From contig JBJDZN010000013.1 in assembly GCA_051868045.1 (NCBI GenBank), positions 1 to 42,791 of the forward strand: 42,791 nt of DNA. The letters are read 5' to 3'. The DNA is from CAKSQF01 sp051868045 (GTDB lineage: Bacteria > Bacillota > Clostridia > Oscillospirales > CAG-272). The position numbers and the translations under genes are program-made. Under the pieces are notes generated by a model. That model was not told where the DNA came from and ran no database searches. It worked only from the letters and a program-made list of their open reading frames with translations. This document shows positions 8,601 through 15,529 of the stretch, piece after piece (position 1 is the stretch's first letter; every line of letters begins with the position of its first letter).

Positions 8601-8766
8601 TACCGAGGTCACCGTAATCCTTGAAAAGCGGGAATTCGGCGGTCACATCACCCGTGACGAGCTTGCCATCATGGGCGAGTTCCTCGACAGTCTGATGCAG
8701 ATAGAGTACAAAGCACTGCCGATCCATAAGAAGATCTGGTTCCGCTACATTCGCTGTCAGATCTGA
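5677..8766 (+). CDS. Multipass transglutaminase-like membrane protein (TgpA-type)
   Basis: The protein has 1029 residues. It opens with about 88 highly charged residues (Lys/Glu/Ala runs, probably a coiled coil), then about six to eight membrane helices (about 95-320) and a large extracytoplasmic region. A transglutaminase-like cysteine-protease domain lies at about 690-800, with the triad Cys725 (NGYCVQF), His776 (DAHAWVEV) and Asp792 (TFDVTP). A Thr/Ser/Glu-rich linker, one more membrane helix (about 865-890) and a cytoplasmic C-terminal domain like the DUF4129 tail of TgpA proteins follow. GGAGGA is 10 bases upstream. It is the last gene of the MoxR-DUF58 operon. It probably modifies or cleaves envelope proteins; the substrate is unknown. 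Confidence 0.9.
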   Translation: MKNKKKNRTQALLDELTSDPPAAVTENPAPSDNPDAKDAVGVPQTENSDLLPDEKAQKKREKAAKKAVKQQKKKEKAERRAIRRHDNAVLYSPDRMNGFKLSIVLGYFLRFFSIAFSIFGVVVLLADSFLITEVNYWLLLLYAIVVVSAFSLIFIGRKLILPGLGLLAVTVGGITLFAGSPAAFYVGGFIQVFNRSMQRLADLGFAAADSIAMPSLGGLTTANPNVTYLYGGLCLLITVLAVIFSAFSAKRTRLFPMLIFGGGLCVICFTYNLCNTNFGIACVLAGLCSAVVLSTYDKIYAAHKHSRKSRSYSGFSSALAGVLAFAVLLLPSSAVKEPWGDISIISEPMSTLRMVVTTILTGGNPKLNVMNSLIKKRSADIEDMEFDDISLFTVSSYISRQNLYLRGWVASDFNYEDDYWSILSDDDYQEMINESRYIRSGLTGDEVNYLLTSLFNSYFDVQNLPIDTWSGSSAYGVYYTPVDVAYTGNTGLLYILPSSYVPTVGLYEYGSRTDRYTESVSRYSDGIYQSSWLNLRKQYSAGALTPTYTDSDFPELAETLASVYELLVTFFQNSNLFTLEDDDIRLLYLSTLKEAGYAENVEADPDDVTASFSKLPYYLRDPLNSFLNSANRRQWVTNYINQIVEYRDYVKSFYLDYPTDSVGIAEVSAEIKEAYDQADNDYDRVMAVIDYMILNYTYSLTPEKPSGTYESDLDSFLLETKNGYCVQFATAATLLLRSLGMPARYVQGYIANSSVKTTDDEGNVIYTSNVLDSDAHAWVEVWIDGMGWRTFDVTPQYYASLYYIPPASPDNPDDPKQEISEILATTTTTSPEEITTPMTSETTPEVTTSPDSDENEAEKTVDPKVMITTLSTLLCAALLALVIWLLIRRSRKIAAGRNYFIERAVYGNFEESEDLDLVSGTLGDGIYDMMRILGRKPNVGESPLEFAHRVDHPKKPETPAEEKAIGRQLMWAHTFTEVTVILEKREFGGHITRDELAIMGEFLDSLMQIEYKALPIHKKIWFRYIRCQI

Positions 8767-8799
8767 GTTGGCATCCTTTGCTGAACTTTCCACACCTTT

Positions 8800-8836
8800 C
8801 CACAACTTTTCCACAGTTTTTGTGGAAAAGTTGTGG
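8800..8836. terminator. Perfect 16-bp inverted repeat, terminator or protein-binding site
   Basis: CCACAACTTTTCCACA (8800-8815) pairs perfectly with 8821-8836 across a GTTTT loop. It follows the transglutaminase gene, so it may be its terminator, although the T tract after it is weak (ATTTTA). Extra TTTCCACA and TGTGGAAAA words flank it (8786-8880). These resemble, but do not match, DnaA boxes (TTATCCACA). Confidence 0.55.
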
Positions 8837-8934
8837 ATTTTAAGAAAAAAAAACCTATTCACAGTTTTGACGATTCTGTGGAAAAACAATATTTGGCTGA
8901 CGGTTGCCTTTAAAGCAGCCAGAAAGGAACGATA

Positions 8935-9573
8935 ATGAACGAATTTGTTGAACAAAGAGCCGAAAAATGCGGTCAAACCGTGGTGAATGCCTTTAAGAAG
9001 CGGCATTTTGACGCCTACTACTGCAAAAACAAGGAGGAAGCCCTGGCAAAGGCACTGGAGCTGATCCCCACCGATGATGTGGTTTCCTGGGGCGGAACCT
9101 TTTCCGCCGCCGAGATCGGACTCTTCCCTGCCCTTGCCGATCGCGGACAGCCCCTTCTGGACCGTTCTACGGCAAAAAGTCGGGAGGAATCCCAGGAAAT
9201 CTCGAGAAAAGCCCTGTCCTGCGGAACCTTTGTCATGTCCGCCAATGCCGCATCGGCTGACGGTCAGCTGGTCAACATTGACGGAAACGGAAACCGTGTC
9301 GCTGCCCTGATGTTCGGTCCCCGTCAGGTGCTGGTGATCCTGGGCATCAATAAGATTTGCCCCGATCTGGATTCTGCCTTAAAGCGGGCAAGATTCGTTG
9401 CCGCTCCCTGCAACGCCCAGCGATTCGACATCGGAACCCCCTGCAAGACCACCGGAGTCTGTGCCGACTGCCTCTGCCCGGATTCCATTTGCGTTCAGGT
9501 CGTGGTCACCCGTCTTTGCCGTCCCGAAGGAAGAATCAAGATTCTCGTCGTAGGCGAAGAACTGGGCTTCTGA
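8935..9573 (+). CDS. LUD-domain protein (LutC/DUF162 family)
   Basis: This 212-residue protein has the LUD fold of LutC/YkgG-like proteins. Core motifs are VSWGGTFSAAEIG (about 45-60) and the SANAASADGQLVNIDGNGNR stretch (about 100-120). The C-terminal part is Cys-rich (TPCKTTGVCADCLCPDSIC), as in the Clostridia subfamily, and might bind metal. LUD proteins act in lactate utilisation, but stand-alone clostridial copies like this one have no assigned reaction. GAAAGGAAC precedes the ATG. It stands alone, followed by a strong hairpin. Confidence 0.85.
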   Translation: MNEFVEQRAEKCGQTVVNAFKKRHFDAYYCKNKEEALAKALELIPTDDVVSWGGTFSAAEIGLFPALADRGQPLLDRSTAKSREESQEISRKALSCGTFVMSANAASADGQLVNIDGNGNRVAALMFGPRQVLVILGINKICPDLDSALKRARFVAAPCNAQRFDIGTPCKTTGVCADCLCPDSICVQVVVTRLCRPEGRIKILVVGEELGF

Positions 9574-9626
9574 TTTTCGGAACCCTCCATTTGAAATTTG
9601 ACCGTCTGATCGGGAATAAATGAGTT

Positions 9627-9681
9627 CCACACAGTCCAAACTAAGCCATAAAGGCGGTGAGTTTGGACTGTGTGGCTTTTT
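9627..9681 (+). terminator. Terminator or attenuator containing the next gene's start codon
   Basis: A perfect 16-base-pair stem (9627-9642 with 9660-9675) has a 17-base loop and is followed by five T residues. It is a textbook terminator for the LUD gene. The loop contains AAAGGCGGTG, the only ribosome-site-like sequence for the following permease, and its GTG start (9670) lies in the 3' arm. Confidence 0.75.
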
Positions 9682-10506
9682 AATGCCGTAATTGGCTCAT
9701 TTTTTTCGGGAGCCGTTCCCTTTTTGGGCAAAATCGGAGGCAAGCGGTACGGGCAATCGGCATCGGCGGTGGTCAGGGGCACGGTTATCCTTCTCTGCGC
9801 CTCTGTGGGTCTGTTATTTCAGCGACTTGTTCCCGATATGCCCCTGTCCGCCCTGCTCTTCTTTCTGTTTGCCGGAATATCGGACGCATTTGCCTGGTAT
9901 TTTTTCTTCCGATCGCTTTGCAACGGCATCACCAATGAGACGGTTGCGGTGGAAAAGATTTCGGTCGCCTTTACTTCCATCGCCTCGGCGGTCTTTTTTC
10001 GCACCTCCTTCTCTTTTCTGGCAACGATTCTGATTGTTTCGGGCATCGGATGGATTTTGGTTCCCCAAAAAGGCAGTAAAAAAAGCGGAACCGTTCTTTT
10101 TGCCGTTTTGTCGGGATTGTTTGCTTCTGCTCAGATGATTCTGTCAAAATTCGGACTCCAATCCGGCGTCTCGTCTGAATCGGGCTTTTGGATTCGGTCG
10201 TCTGCTGCTTTTGTTGTCCTGCTGATTCTGCATCTGATCGACCGCACGCCGACCGAAGCCGTCGGACGGTCGCTTATGGGTGCGCTTTCGCTGATAGCGT
10301 CGGGCGTCGCCGCCTATTTCGGCTGGTATTTCTGCTACCGTGGACTGTCTGCAGGATCGGCTGCGTCCGTTCAGGCAATTCTGAAGCTGAATTTTTGGGT
10401 GACCGCATTATTCTGTCGGCTCTTTTCCGGCGAGCGGCTCCAGAAATCCAGTCTGCCGGGTTACGGCATCCTGACGGTGGGGATTCTGCTCTCATGTTTC
10501 ACGTGA
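9670..10506 (+). CDS. DMT-superfamily permease (EamA-like)
   Basis: This 278-residue protein has about ten hydrophobic helices in two halves, with short loops, like EamA/DMT transporters that move small metabolites. The substrate cannot be predicted. GTG at 9670 is the only possible start: an in-frame stop lies at 9658, and the first membrane helix (LFNAVIGSFFSGAVPFLGK) begins at once. The start codon is paired in the stem of a terminator-like hairpin and the ribosome site is in its loop, so expression may be attenuated or need an unfolded RNA. The stop codon TGA is inside the first parS site. Confidence 0.75.
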   Translation: MWLFNAVIGSFFSGAVPFLGKIGGKRYGQSASAVVRGTVILLCASVGLLFQRLVPDMPLSALLFFLFAGISDAFAWYFFFRSLCNGITNETVAVEKISVAFTSIASAVFFRTSFSFLATILIVSGIGWILVPQKGSKKSGTVLFAVLSGLFASAQMILSKFGLQSGVSSESGFWIRSSAAFVVLLILHLIDRTPTEAVGRSLMGALSLIASGVAAYFGWYFCYRGLSAGSAASVQAILKLNFWVTALFCRLFSGERLQKSSLPGYGILTVGILLSCFT

Positions 10507-10510
10507 AACA
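10495..10510. promoter_or_regulatory. parS site 1
   Basis: An exact TGTTTCACGTGAAACA palindrome, the established Firmicutes parS bound by Spo0J/ParB. It overlaps the last codons and stop of the permease gene. Confidence 0.95.
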
Positions 10511-10530
10511 TGACCGTGTCCGAAGTCCGA

Positions 10531-10546
10531 TGTTTCACGTGAAACA
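10531..10546. promoter_or_regulatory. parS site 2
   Basis: A second exact TGTTTCACGTGAAACA palindrome, 36 bases after the first. Confidence 0.95.
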
Positions 10547-10565
10547 TTGCACCCATAAAACTGAG

Positions 10566-10581
10566 TGTTTTACGTGAAACA
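10566..10581. promoter_or_regulatory. parS site 3 (one mismatch)
   Basis: TGTTTTACGTGAAACA differs from the consensus at one position. It lies 35 bases after site 2 and about 37 bases before the parA -35 element, so ParB bound here could also affect parAB transcription. Confidence 0.85.
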
Positions 10582-10617
10582 TCGGAGGAAATATTTCAAA
10601 AAAGTTGGCAGAAGGAC

Positions 10618-10646
10618 TTGATTTAAGCAAGCGATTGTGCTATAAT
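10618..10646 (+). promoter_or_regulatory. Promoter of parAB
   Basis: TTGATT and a perfect TATAAT are separated by 17 bases, 28 bases before the parA start codon. Confidence 0.8.
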
Positions 10647-10674
10647 AGGTGAAAACGCAGGAAAGGAAGATCTG

Positions 10675-11436
10675 ATGGGAAAAATTATCGCATTTTCCAA
10701 TCAAAAAGGCGGAATCGGCAAGACCACATCGGCAATCAACGTGGCGGCATCGCTGACCGTGCTGGGCAAAAAGGTGCTGATCTGCGACCTTGACCCCCAG
10801 GGGAACACCACCAGCGGGGTGGGAATCAGTAAAAAAGGCGATATGCCGTCGGTTTACGACGCACTGATCGGAGAGAAAAAGATGGACGAGGTGATTGTCG
10901 AAACAAAATTCGAAAATCTGTCCATTGCGCCTTCCAATATCCGCCTTGCCGGTGCCGAAATCGAGCTTGTAGACCTGGAGAAAAGGGAATCGCTCTTTAA
11001 AAATCTGGTATCCGACCTTCGGAATTCGTACGATTACATCATTGTGGACTGTCCGCCCTCCCTTGGACTACTTACCCTGAACGCTCTGGTGGCATCTGAC
11101 GGCGTCATCATCCCCATGACCTGCGAATTTTATGCGCTGGAAGGGCTGTCCCAGTTGATGGTGACCATCCGACAGATCAAGAAAACCTACAATCCGAAGC
11201 TTGAGATCACCGGAATCCTCATCACCATGTACGACAAGCGTCTGAATCTGACCCGAATGGTCCAATCCGAGATGGAAAAGTACTACAAGGATCGGATTTT
11301 CGACACCAAAATTGCCCGTAACGTAAGACTGTCAGAGGCTCCGTCCTTCGGTATGCCGATCTACTATTACGACAAGTCCTCAAAGGGCGCAGAACAGTAT
11401 CTTTCGGTGGCGAAAGAGCTGCTGAAACGAATCTGA
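10675..11436 (+). CDS. parA: Chromosome-partitioning ATPase ParA/Soj
   Basis: This 253-residue protein is a deviant Walker A ATPase of the chromosomal ParA type, without an N-terminal DNA-binding domain. The motif KGGIGKTT is at residues 11-18 and includes both signature lysines (K11 and K16); the Walker A' region includes IIVDCPPSLG. With ParB and parS it moves and organises the origin region and can affect DnaA activity. AGGAAAGGAAG precedes the ATG. parB follows 17 bases after the stop, so they form an operon behind a strong promoter. Confidence 0.96.
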   Translation: MGKIIAFSNQKGGIGKTTSAINVAASLTVLGKKVLICDLDPQGNTTSGVGISKKGDMPSVYDALIGEKKMDEVIVETKFENLSIAPSNIRLAGAEIELVDLEKRESLFKNLVSDLRNSYDYIIVDCPPSLGLLTLNALVASDGVIIPMTCEFYALEGLSQLMVTIRQIKKTYNPKLEITGILITMYDKRLNLTRMVQSEMEKYYKDRIFDTKIARNVRLSEAPSFGMPIYYYDKSSKGAEQYLSVAKELLKRI

Positions 11437-11453
11437 CGAAAGGAAAAGGGACT

Positions 11454-12338
11454 ATGGCTAAAAAAACAGGGCTTGGACGGGGTCTTGATTCGCTTTTCGT
11501 GGAAGCAAGCGAAAGCGAAACCTCCGAAAAGAAGACCAAACTCAGGCTGACCGAGATTCAACCCAGATCCAATCAGCCCAGAAAGAGTTTTGACAGCGAA
11601 TCTCTGTCAAAACTTGCAGAATCCATTGCCGCCAACGGGCTGATTCAGCCCATTGTCGTGCGGGAATCGGTGGGCGGATACTACGAAATCATCGCAGGGG
11701 AGCGCAGATGGCGTGCCTGCAAGCTGGCAGGACTGACCGAAGTTCCGGTGGTTATTCTGAACAGTGACGACCGACAGACTGCCGAGCTGTCACTGATCGA
11801 AAACGTGCAAAGGGAAGACCTGAACCCCATTGAAGAAGCAATCGCCTACCGAACGCTGATTGACGACTATCAAATGACCCAGGAAGAGGTGGCAAACCGC
11901 ATTGGAAAGTCGAGAACGGCGATCACCAACACCCTGAGAATTCTCGATCTGCCCGAAGATGTGCTGAATCTGATTGCAGACGGCACCCTTTCAGAGGGAC
12001 ACGGACGGGCCATTCTGGGACTTCGGAACAGGGAAAATTGGTCCGAAATTGCGAAAACCGTTGCCGAGCGGGAACTCAGCGTCCGCCAGACCGAGGAATT
12101 TATCCGCAAACTCAATGAAAAAGCCGACGCCCCCGTGGTAGAGGAGCCAAAAACCCAGTCTGTCAAGGACGTGGACTATGTGGCGGAACTTGAAAAGAAA
12201 ATCCGCAACACCATCGGACGGCGGGTGCGGATTCTCGGTGGAAAGCGGGTCAAAAAGCTGGAAATCGAGTACACAGACAACAACGATCTGGAAAATCTGC
12301 TGAAATCCCTCTGCGGAGACAGCATTTTTGACGACTGA
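11454..12338 (+). CDS. parB: Chromosome-partitioning protein ParB/Spo0J
   Basis: This 294-residue ParB has a short basic N-terminus (GLGRGLDSLF) as in Spo0J. The CTP-binding ParB/Srx domain carries GERRWR (82-87) and an ENVQREDLNPIEEA segment. A helix-turn-helix (MTQEEVANRIGKSRTAITN) reads parS, and a C-terminal dimerisation domain follows. It loads at the three parS sites about 0.9 kb upstream and spreads as a clamp. GAAAGGAAAAGGG lies before the ATG. Confidence 0.96.
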   Translation: MAKKTGLGRGLDSLFVEASESETSEKKTKLRLTEIQPRSNQPRKSFDSESLSKLAESIAANGLIQPIVVRESVGGYYEIIAGERRWRACKLAGLTEVPVVILNSDDRQTAELSLIENVQREDLNPIEEAIAYRTLIDDYQMTQEEVANRIGKSRTAITNTLRILDLPEDVLNLIADGTLSEGHGRAILGLRNRENWSEIAKTVAERELSVRQTEEFIRKLNEKADAPVVEEPKTQSVKDVDYVAELEKKIRNTIGRRVRILGGKRVKKLEIEYTDNNDLENLLKSLCGDSIFDD

Positions 12339-12421
12339 TTCAGCGACCAAATAACAGATTGCTGCGACCAAAGGTAAAATACAGATACCGTTTAAAGGTA
12401 AAGAAAACAGGAGAAAATATC

Positions 12422-13711
12422 ATGATTGACATCAAATACATTCAGCAAAACCCCGAAGAAGTCATCAAAAGGCTTGCCAAGAAGGGCAAGGATGCAAAGG
12501 AAGACATCGACCGCATTCTCACCCTGTCGGACGATCGCAAAAAACTGATCGCCGAAACCGAAGCTCTCAAGGCAGAGAAGAACAAGACCTCCAAACTGAT
12601 TCCCCAGTACAAGAAGGAAGGGAAGGATGTTTCGGAAATTTTCGCCGAAATGAAGAAAATCGGCGAGCGGGTTGACGAGATTGACAACCGTCTGAAGACG
12701 GTAGAGGAGGAGCTGAACAACACGCTGCTTGGACTGCCCAATCTGCCCGACGATGACCTTCTCCCCGGCGGAAAAGAGAACAATCAGCCCCTGAGATACT
12801 ACGGCGAGCCGAGAAAATTTGATTTTGAACCGAAAAATCACGTGGATCTCTGCACCGATCTGGGGCTCATCGACTACGAGCGCGGCACCAAGCTGGCAGG
12901 GTCCGGCTTCTGGATCTACCGTGGAATGGGTGCCCGTCTGGAATGGGCTCTGCTCAACTACTTCATTGACACCCATCTGGCAGACGGCTATGAGCTGATT
13001 CTGCCCCCTCATATGCTGGAATACGAGTGCGGACTGACCGCAGGTCAGTTCCCGAAGTTTGCAGATGAGGTTTACAAGATCGAAAATCCCACCGACAACC
13101 GGGTTCATTATATGCTTCCCACCGCCGAGGCTGCGCTGGCATCCCTCTATCGGGGTGAAATTCTCACCGAAGCCGATCTGCCCAAGAAACTGGTAAGCTA
13201 CACGCCCTGCTTCCGCAGAGAAGCCGGTTCCTACCGCTCAGACGAGAGAGGAATGGTACGCGGACATCAGTTCAACAAGGTGGAGATGTTCCAGTACACC
13301 CTGCCTGAAAAGTCGGACGAAGCCTTTGATGAGCTGGTTACCAAGGCAGAAAACCTGGTAAAGGGTCTGGGATTCCACTTCCGCACCGTTAAACTGGCAG
13401 CAGAGGACTGCTCGGCATCCATGGCACGCACCTATGACATCGAGATCAACATCCCCTCCATGCAGGGCTACAAAGAGGTTTCGTCGGTGTCCAACGCCCG
13501 TGACTATCAGGCTCGCCGCGGCATGATGCGTGTAAAACGTGCCGACGGAAGAATCGAGTACCTCCACACCCTCAACGGTTCGGGTCTGGCTACCTCGAGA
13601 ATCCTGCCCGCCCTGGTTGAGCAGAACCAGAACGCCGACGGATCGGTCAACGTTCCTGACGTGCTGAAAAAATACCTGGGCGTAGACGTCATCCGCAAGG
13701 AAAACGGTTAA
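12422..13711 (+). CDS. serS: Seryl-tRNA synthetase
   Basis: This 429-residue class II synthetase charges tRNA-Ser in the cytoplasm. The N-terminal coiled-coil arm (about 1-110) contacts the long variable arm of the tRNA. Motif 2 is CFRREAGSYRSDERGMVRGHQ and motif 3 includes NGSGLATSR. The start at 12422 fits the family N-terminus (MIDIKYIQQNPEEV) and has AGGAG 8 bases upstream; a longer frame from 12359 begins at TTG and is unsupported. No T-box is visible in the 83-base gap after parB, so it is probably co-transcribed with parAB. Confidence 0.96.
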   Translation: MIDIKYIQQNPEEVIKRLAKKGKDAKEDIDRILTLSDDRKKLIAETEALKAEKNKTSKLIPQYKKEGKDVSEIFAEMKKIGERVDEIDNRLKTVEEELNNTLLGLPNLPDDDLLPGGKENNQPLRYYGEPRKFDFEPKNHVDLCTDLGLIDYERGTKLAGSGFWIYRGMGARLEWALLNYFIDTHLADGYELILPPHMLEYECGLTAGQFPKFADEVYKIENPTDNRVHYMLPTAEAALASLYRGEILTEADLPKKLVSYTPCFRREAGSYRSDERGMVRGHQFNKVEMFQYTLPEKSDEAFDELVTKAENLVKGLGFHFRTVKLAAEDCSASMARTYDIEINIPSMQGYKEVSSVSNARDYQARRGMMRVKRADGRIEYLHTLNGSGLATSRILPALVEQNQNADGSVNVPDVLKKYLGVDVIRKENG

Positions 13712-13724
13712 GCGGCATTGACAC

Positions 13725-13757
13725 CAAGGGGACTTTTGGCAAAAAAGTCCCCTTGAA
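13725..13757 (+). terminator. Perfect 13-bp hairpin after serS (repeat family 2)
   Basis: The arms at 13725-13737 and 13743-13755 (CAAGGGGACTTTT) are perfectly complementary around a GGCAA loop. No T tract follows. A close relative lies at 27241-27273, so this is probably a dispersed element used as a terminator. Confidence 0.55.
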
Positions 13758-13813
13758 ACGCTGATTATCCTTCGACTTCCGGGTGAAATCACCCGTGAAA
13801 GGAGCTTCTGACC

Positions 13814-15256
13814 ATGAAAATCCGAACCAAACGGGTTCTGACGGCACTGACGGCGGCACTGATGCTGTCTCCGACGTCTGCTTTTGCTCAGACCCATGAG
13901 GAACCCGCCGCCGATGGGGCAGATACTGCGCCCATTCTGACCTGTACCACCGCCGATGAATGGACGGCACTCTTCGAACGCTCGGGCAAGGAAGGCTGGC
14001 TGGGTGCCGACGGCATCTACTCGGTGTCGCTGGACGGAAATGACGCCATCGGATCGGCAAATCCGTCCACCAAAACCTTCTTCATCTTCAGCGACACCCT
14101 CATGGGCATCGCTGATGACAAGGGCAAGGTGACCACCATGTACACCATGCCCAACCATTCCTCCGCCATTCTTGAGGGTAATGCCCCCGATCCCGACAAA
14201 ATTTCCTTCGTTTACGGCTACAAGGGCAGTATGAGTGTGAACAGCCGGGTCAATCTCTTTGCGCAGGAGCAGTGGATGTTCGACTGCTTTACCGTCGGAG
14301 ATGCGATCTACCTGCTGGCTTTTACCCAGTCCCAGTGGAAACCTGTGCAGATCGACATGATCAAACTGCCCATCGTGGATGGGGAAGTGGATTACCAGCA
14401 TTTTGAGCGCACCAAAAACATCGAAAATCTGCTGAAAATCACCGACAATGTCCATTACGATTTCGGCATGGGTGTGCTGAACAACACCGAATCCGCCGGC
14501 GCACCCGATCCCGACGGCTACCTCTATTTCTATGGCTACAAGGACAACATAAATGAGTTCAGCCGAAAGGATTTGATCATCTCAAGACTTTCTGAGTCGG
14601 ATTTTCCCGATTTCAGCAAGCTGACCTATTGGAACGGGGAAGAGTGGGGAAGTGAGATCGAGGAGTCGGCAGTGATCCTGTCCAACGTGTCCTGTGAAGT
14701 CAGCGTGACCCCCATCACAGGCGGTCCCTACAAGGGCAAATACATTGCCATTTACACCCAGGGGGTTCAGACTGCCCACATGATGTATGCCATCGGCGAC
14801 AGTCCCGTGGGACCCTTTGCCGAGCCGGTGGAATTCTACACTGCACCCGAGTCGGGACAGCCCTCCAAGGGAGCGGCAGGGACGCTGTACACCTACAATG
14901 CCAAGGCGCACCCCCATCTGTCGCAGGACGGCAAGCTGCTGATCAGCTACAACGTCAACGACACCTACGGAATCGCCACCGACGTTTATGACTATCATCC
15001 GAGATTTCTCTATCTTGACCTCCAGTACACCGAAGAGGAGATCGCCGCTCTGAATCCCGGAGCGACCACCAATCCCGCCGTTGTCACGACGGAACCGCCC
15101 TCCACCGAAAATCCGGTCGTCACCGACAGTGCAGGCAACACCGGCGTACAGGGAGGAATTCCCACCTCGACTGCCATGATCATGGCGGCAGCAGTCGTCG
15201 GCGTCTTCGCCGTCGGAGCCCTGATCGGTGCCGTTATCGGCAAAAAACGGCGTTAG
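13814..15256 (+). CDS. Secreted, membrane-anchored beta-propeller-like protein (DUF4185/DUF5005-type)
   Basis: The protein has 480 residues. A signal peptide (about 1-26) precedes a large exported domain (about 45-410) with repeated FIFSDT, YLYFYGY, GKYIAIYTQG and LLISYNVND strands. These resemble the glycoside-hydrolase-like five-bladed propellers annotated DUF4185/DUF5005. A Thr/Pro-rich linker, one C-terminal membrane helix and a KKRR tail anchor it. It may bind or process a glycan; catalytic residues cannot be named. AAAGGAGC lies 9 bases before the ATG. The gene stands alone between two hairpins. Confidence 0.7.
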   Translation: MKIRTKRVLTALTAALMLSPTSAFAQTHEEPAADGADTAPILTCTTADEWTALFERSGKEGWLGADGIYSVSLDGNDAIGSANPSTKTFFIFSDTLMGIADDKGKVTTMYTMPNHSSAILEGNAPDPDKISFVYGYKGSMSVNSRVNLFAQEQWMFDCFTVGDAIYLLAFTQSQWKPVQIDMIKLPIVDGEVDYQHFERTKNIENLLKITDNVHYDFGMGVLNNTESAGAPDPDGYLYFYGYKDNINEFSRKDLIISRLSESDFPDFSKLTYWNGEEWGSEIEESAVILSNVSCEVSVTPITGGPYKGKYIAIYTQGVQTAHMMYAIGDSPVGPFAEPVEFYTAPESGQPSKGAAGTLYTYNAKAHPHLSQDGKLLISYNVNDTYGIATDVYDYHPRFLYLDLQYTEEEIAALNPGATTNPAVVTTEPPSTENPVVTDSAGNTGVQGGIPTSTAMIMAAAVVGVFAVGALIGAVIGKKRR

Positions 15257-15331
15257 AAAGCCGAAAAAGCCGTCCCAAAAGGCAGACATCCGGCAGATTA
15301 TGCCCTGATCGGATAAATGTATCAAAAAAAG

Positions 15332-15380
15332 CCCCATGGCGCATCGGAACGCAAGTTCCGGTGTGCTATGGGGTATTTTT
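15332..15380. terminator. Bidirectional terminator
   Basis: A 19-base-pair stem with G-U pairs (15332-15350 with 15355-15373) and a GCAA tetraloop has A7 before it and TATTTTT after it. It serves the plus-strand gene and possibly the convergent MATE gene. The rest of the 15257-15529 gap shows nothing else. Confidence 0.85.
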
Positions 15381-15529
15381 GTAATCGGATCAGCCGTCAA
15401 ATGGTGCCACGGGCTTCCGTAAAAAAGGAAGTGCCGACCCATTGCTGACCGTCAGCGGAGAATTTATGAAGGCATCGAGCCGCTCCCGTTCGGGCGCAGC
15501 TGCCAACCGTTCGCAATTTGACGGTCCGA

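Noticed and set aside
8780..8890. Replication origin
   Set aside because: The TTTTCCACA words are not exact DnaA boxes, no AT-rich unwinding region or dnaA/dnaN is present, and one strong hairpin explains much of the pattern.
12359..12421. Longer seryl-tRNA synthetase start
   Set aside because: It begins at TTG without a ribosome site; the family N-terminus begins at 12422 with AGGAG in place.
12339..12421. T-box riboswitch before serS
   Set aside because: The gap is only 83 bases and has no T-box motif or antiterminator pair.
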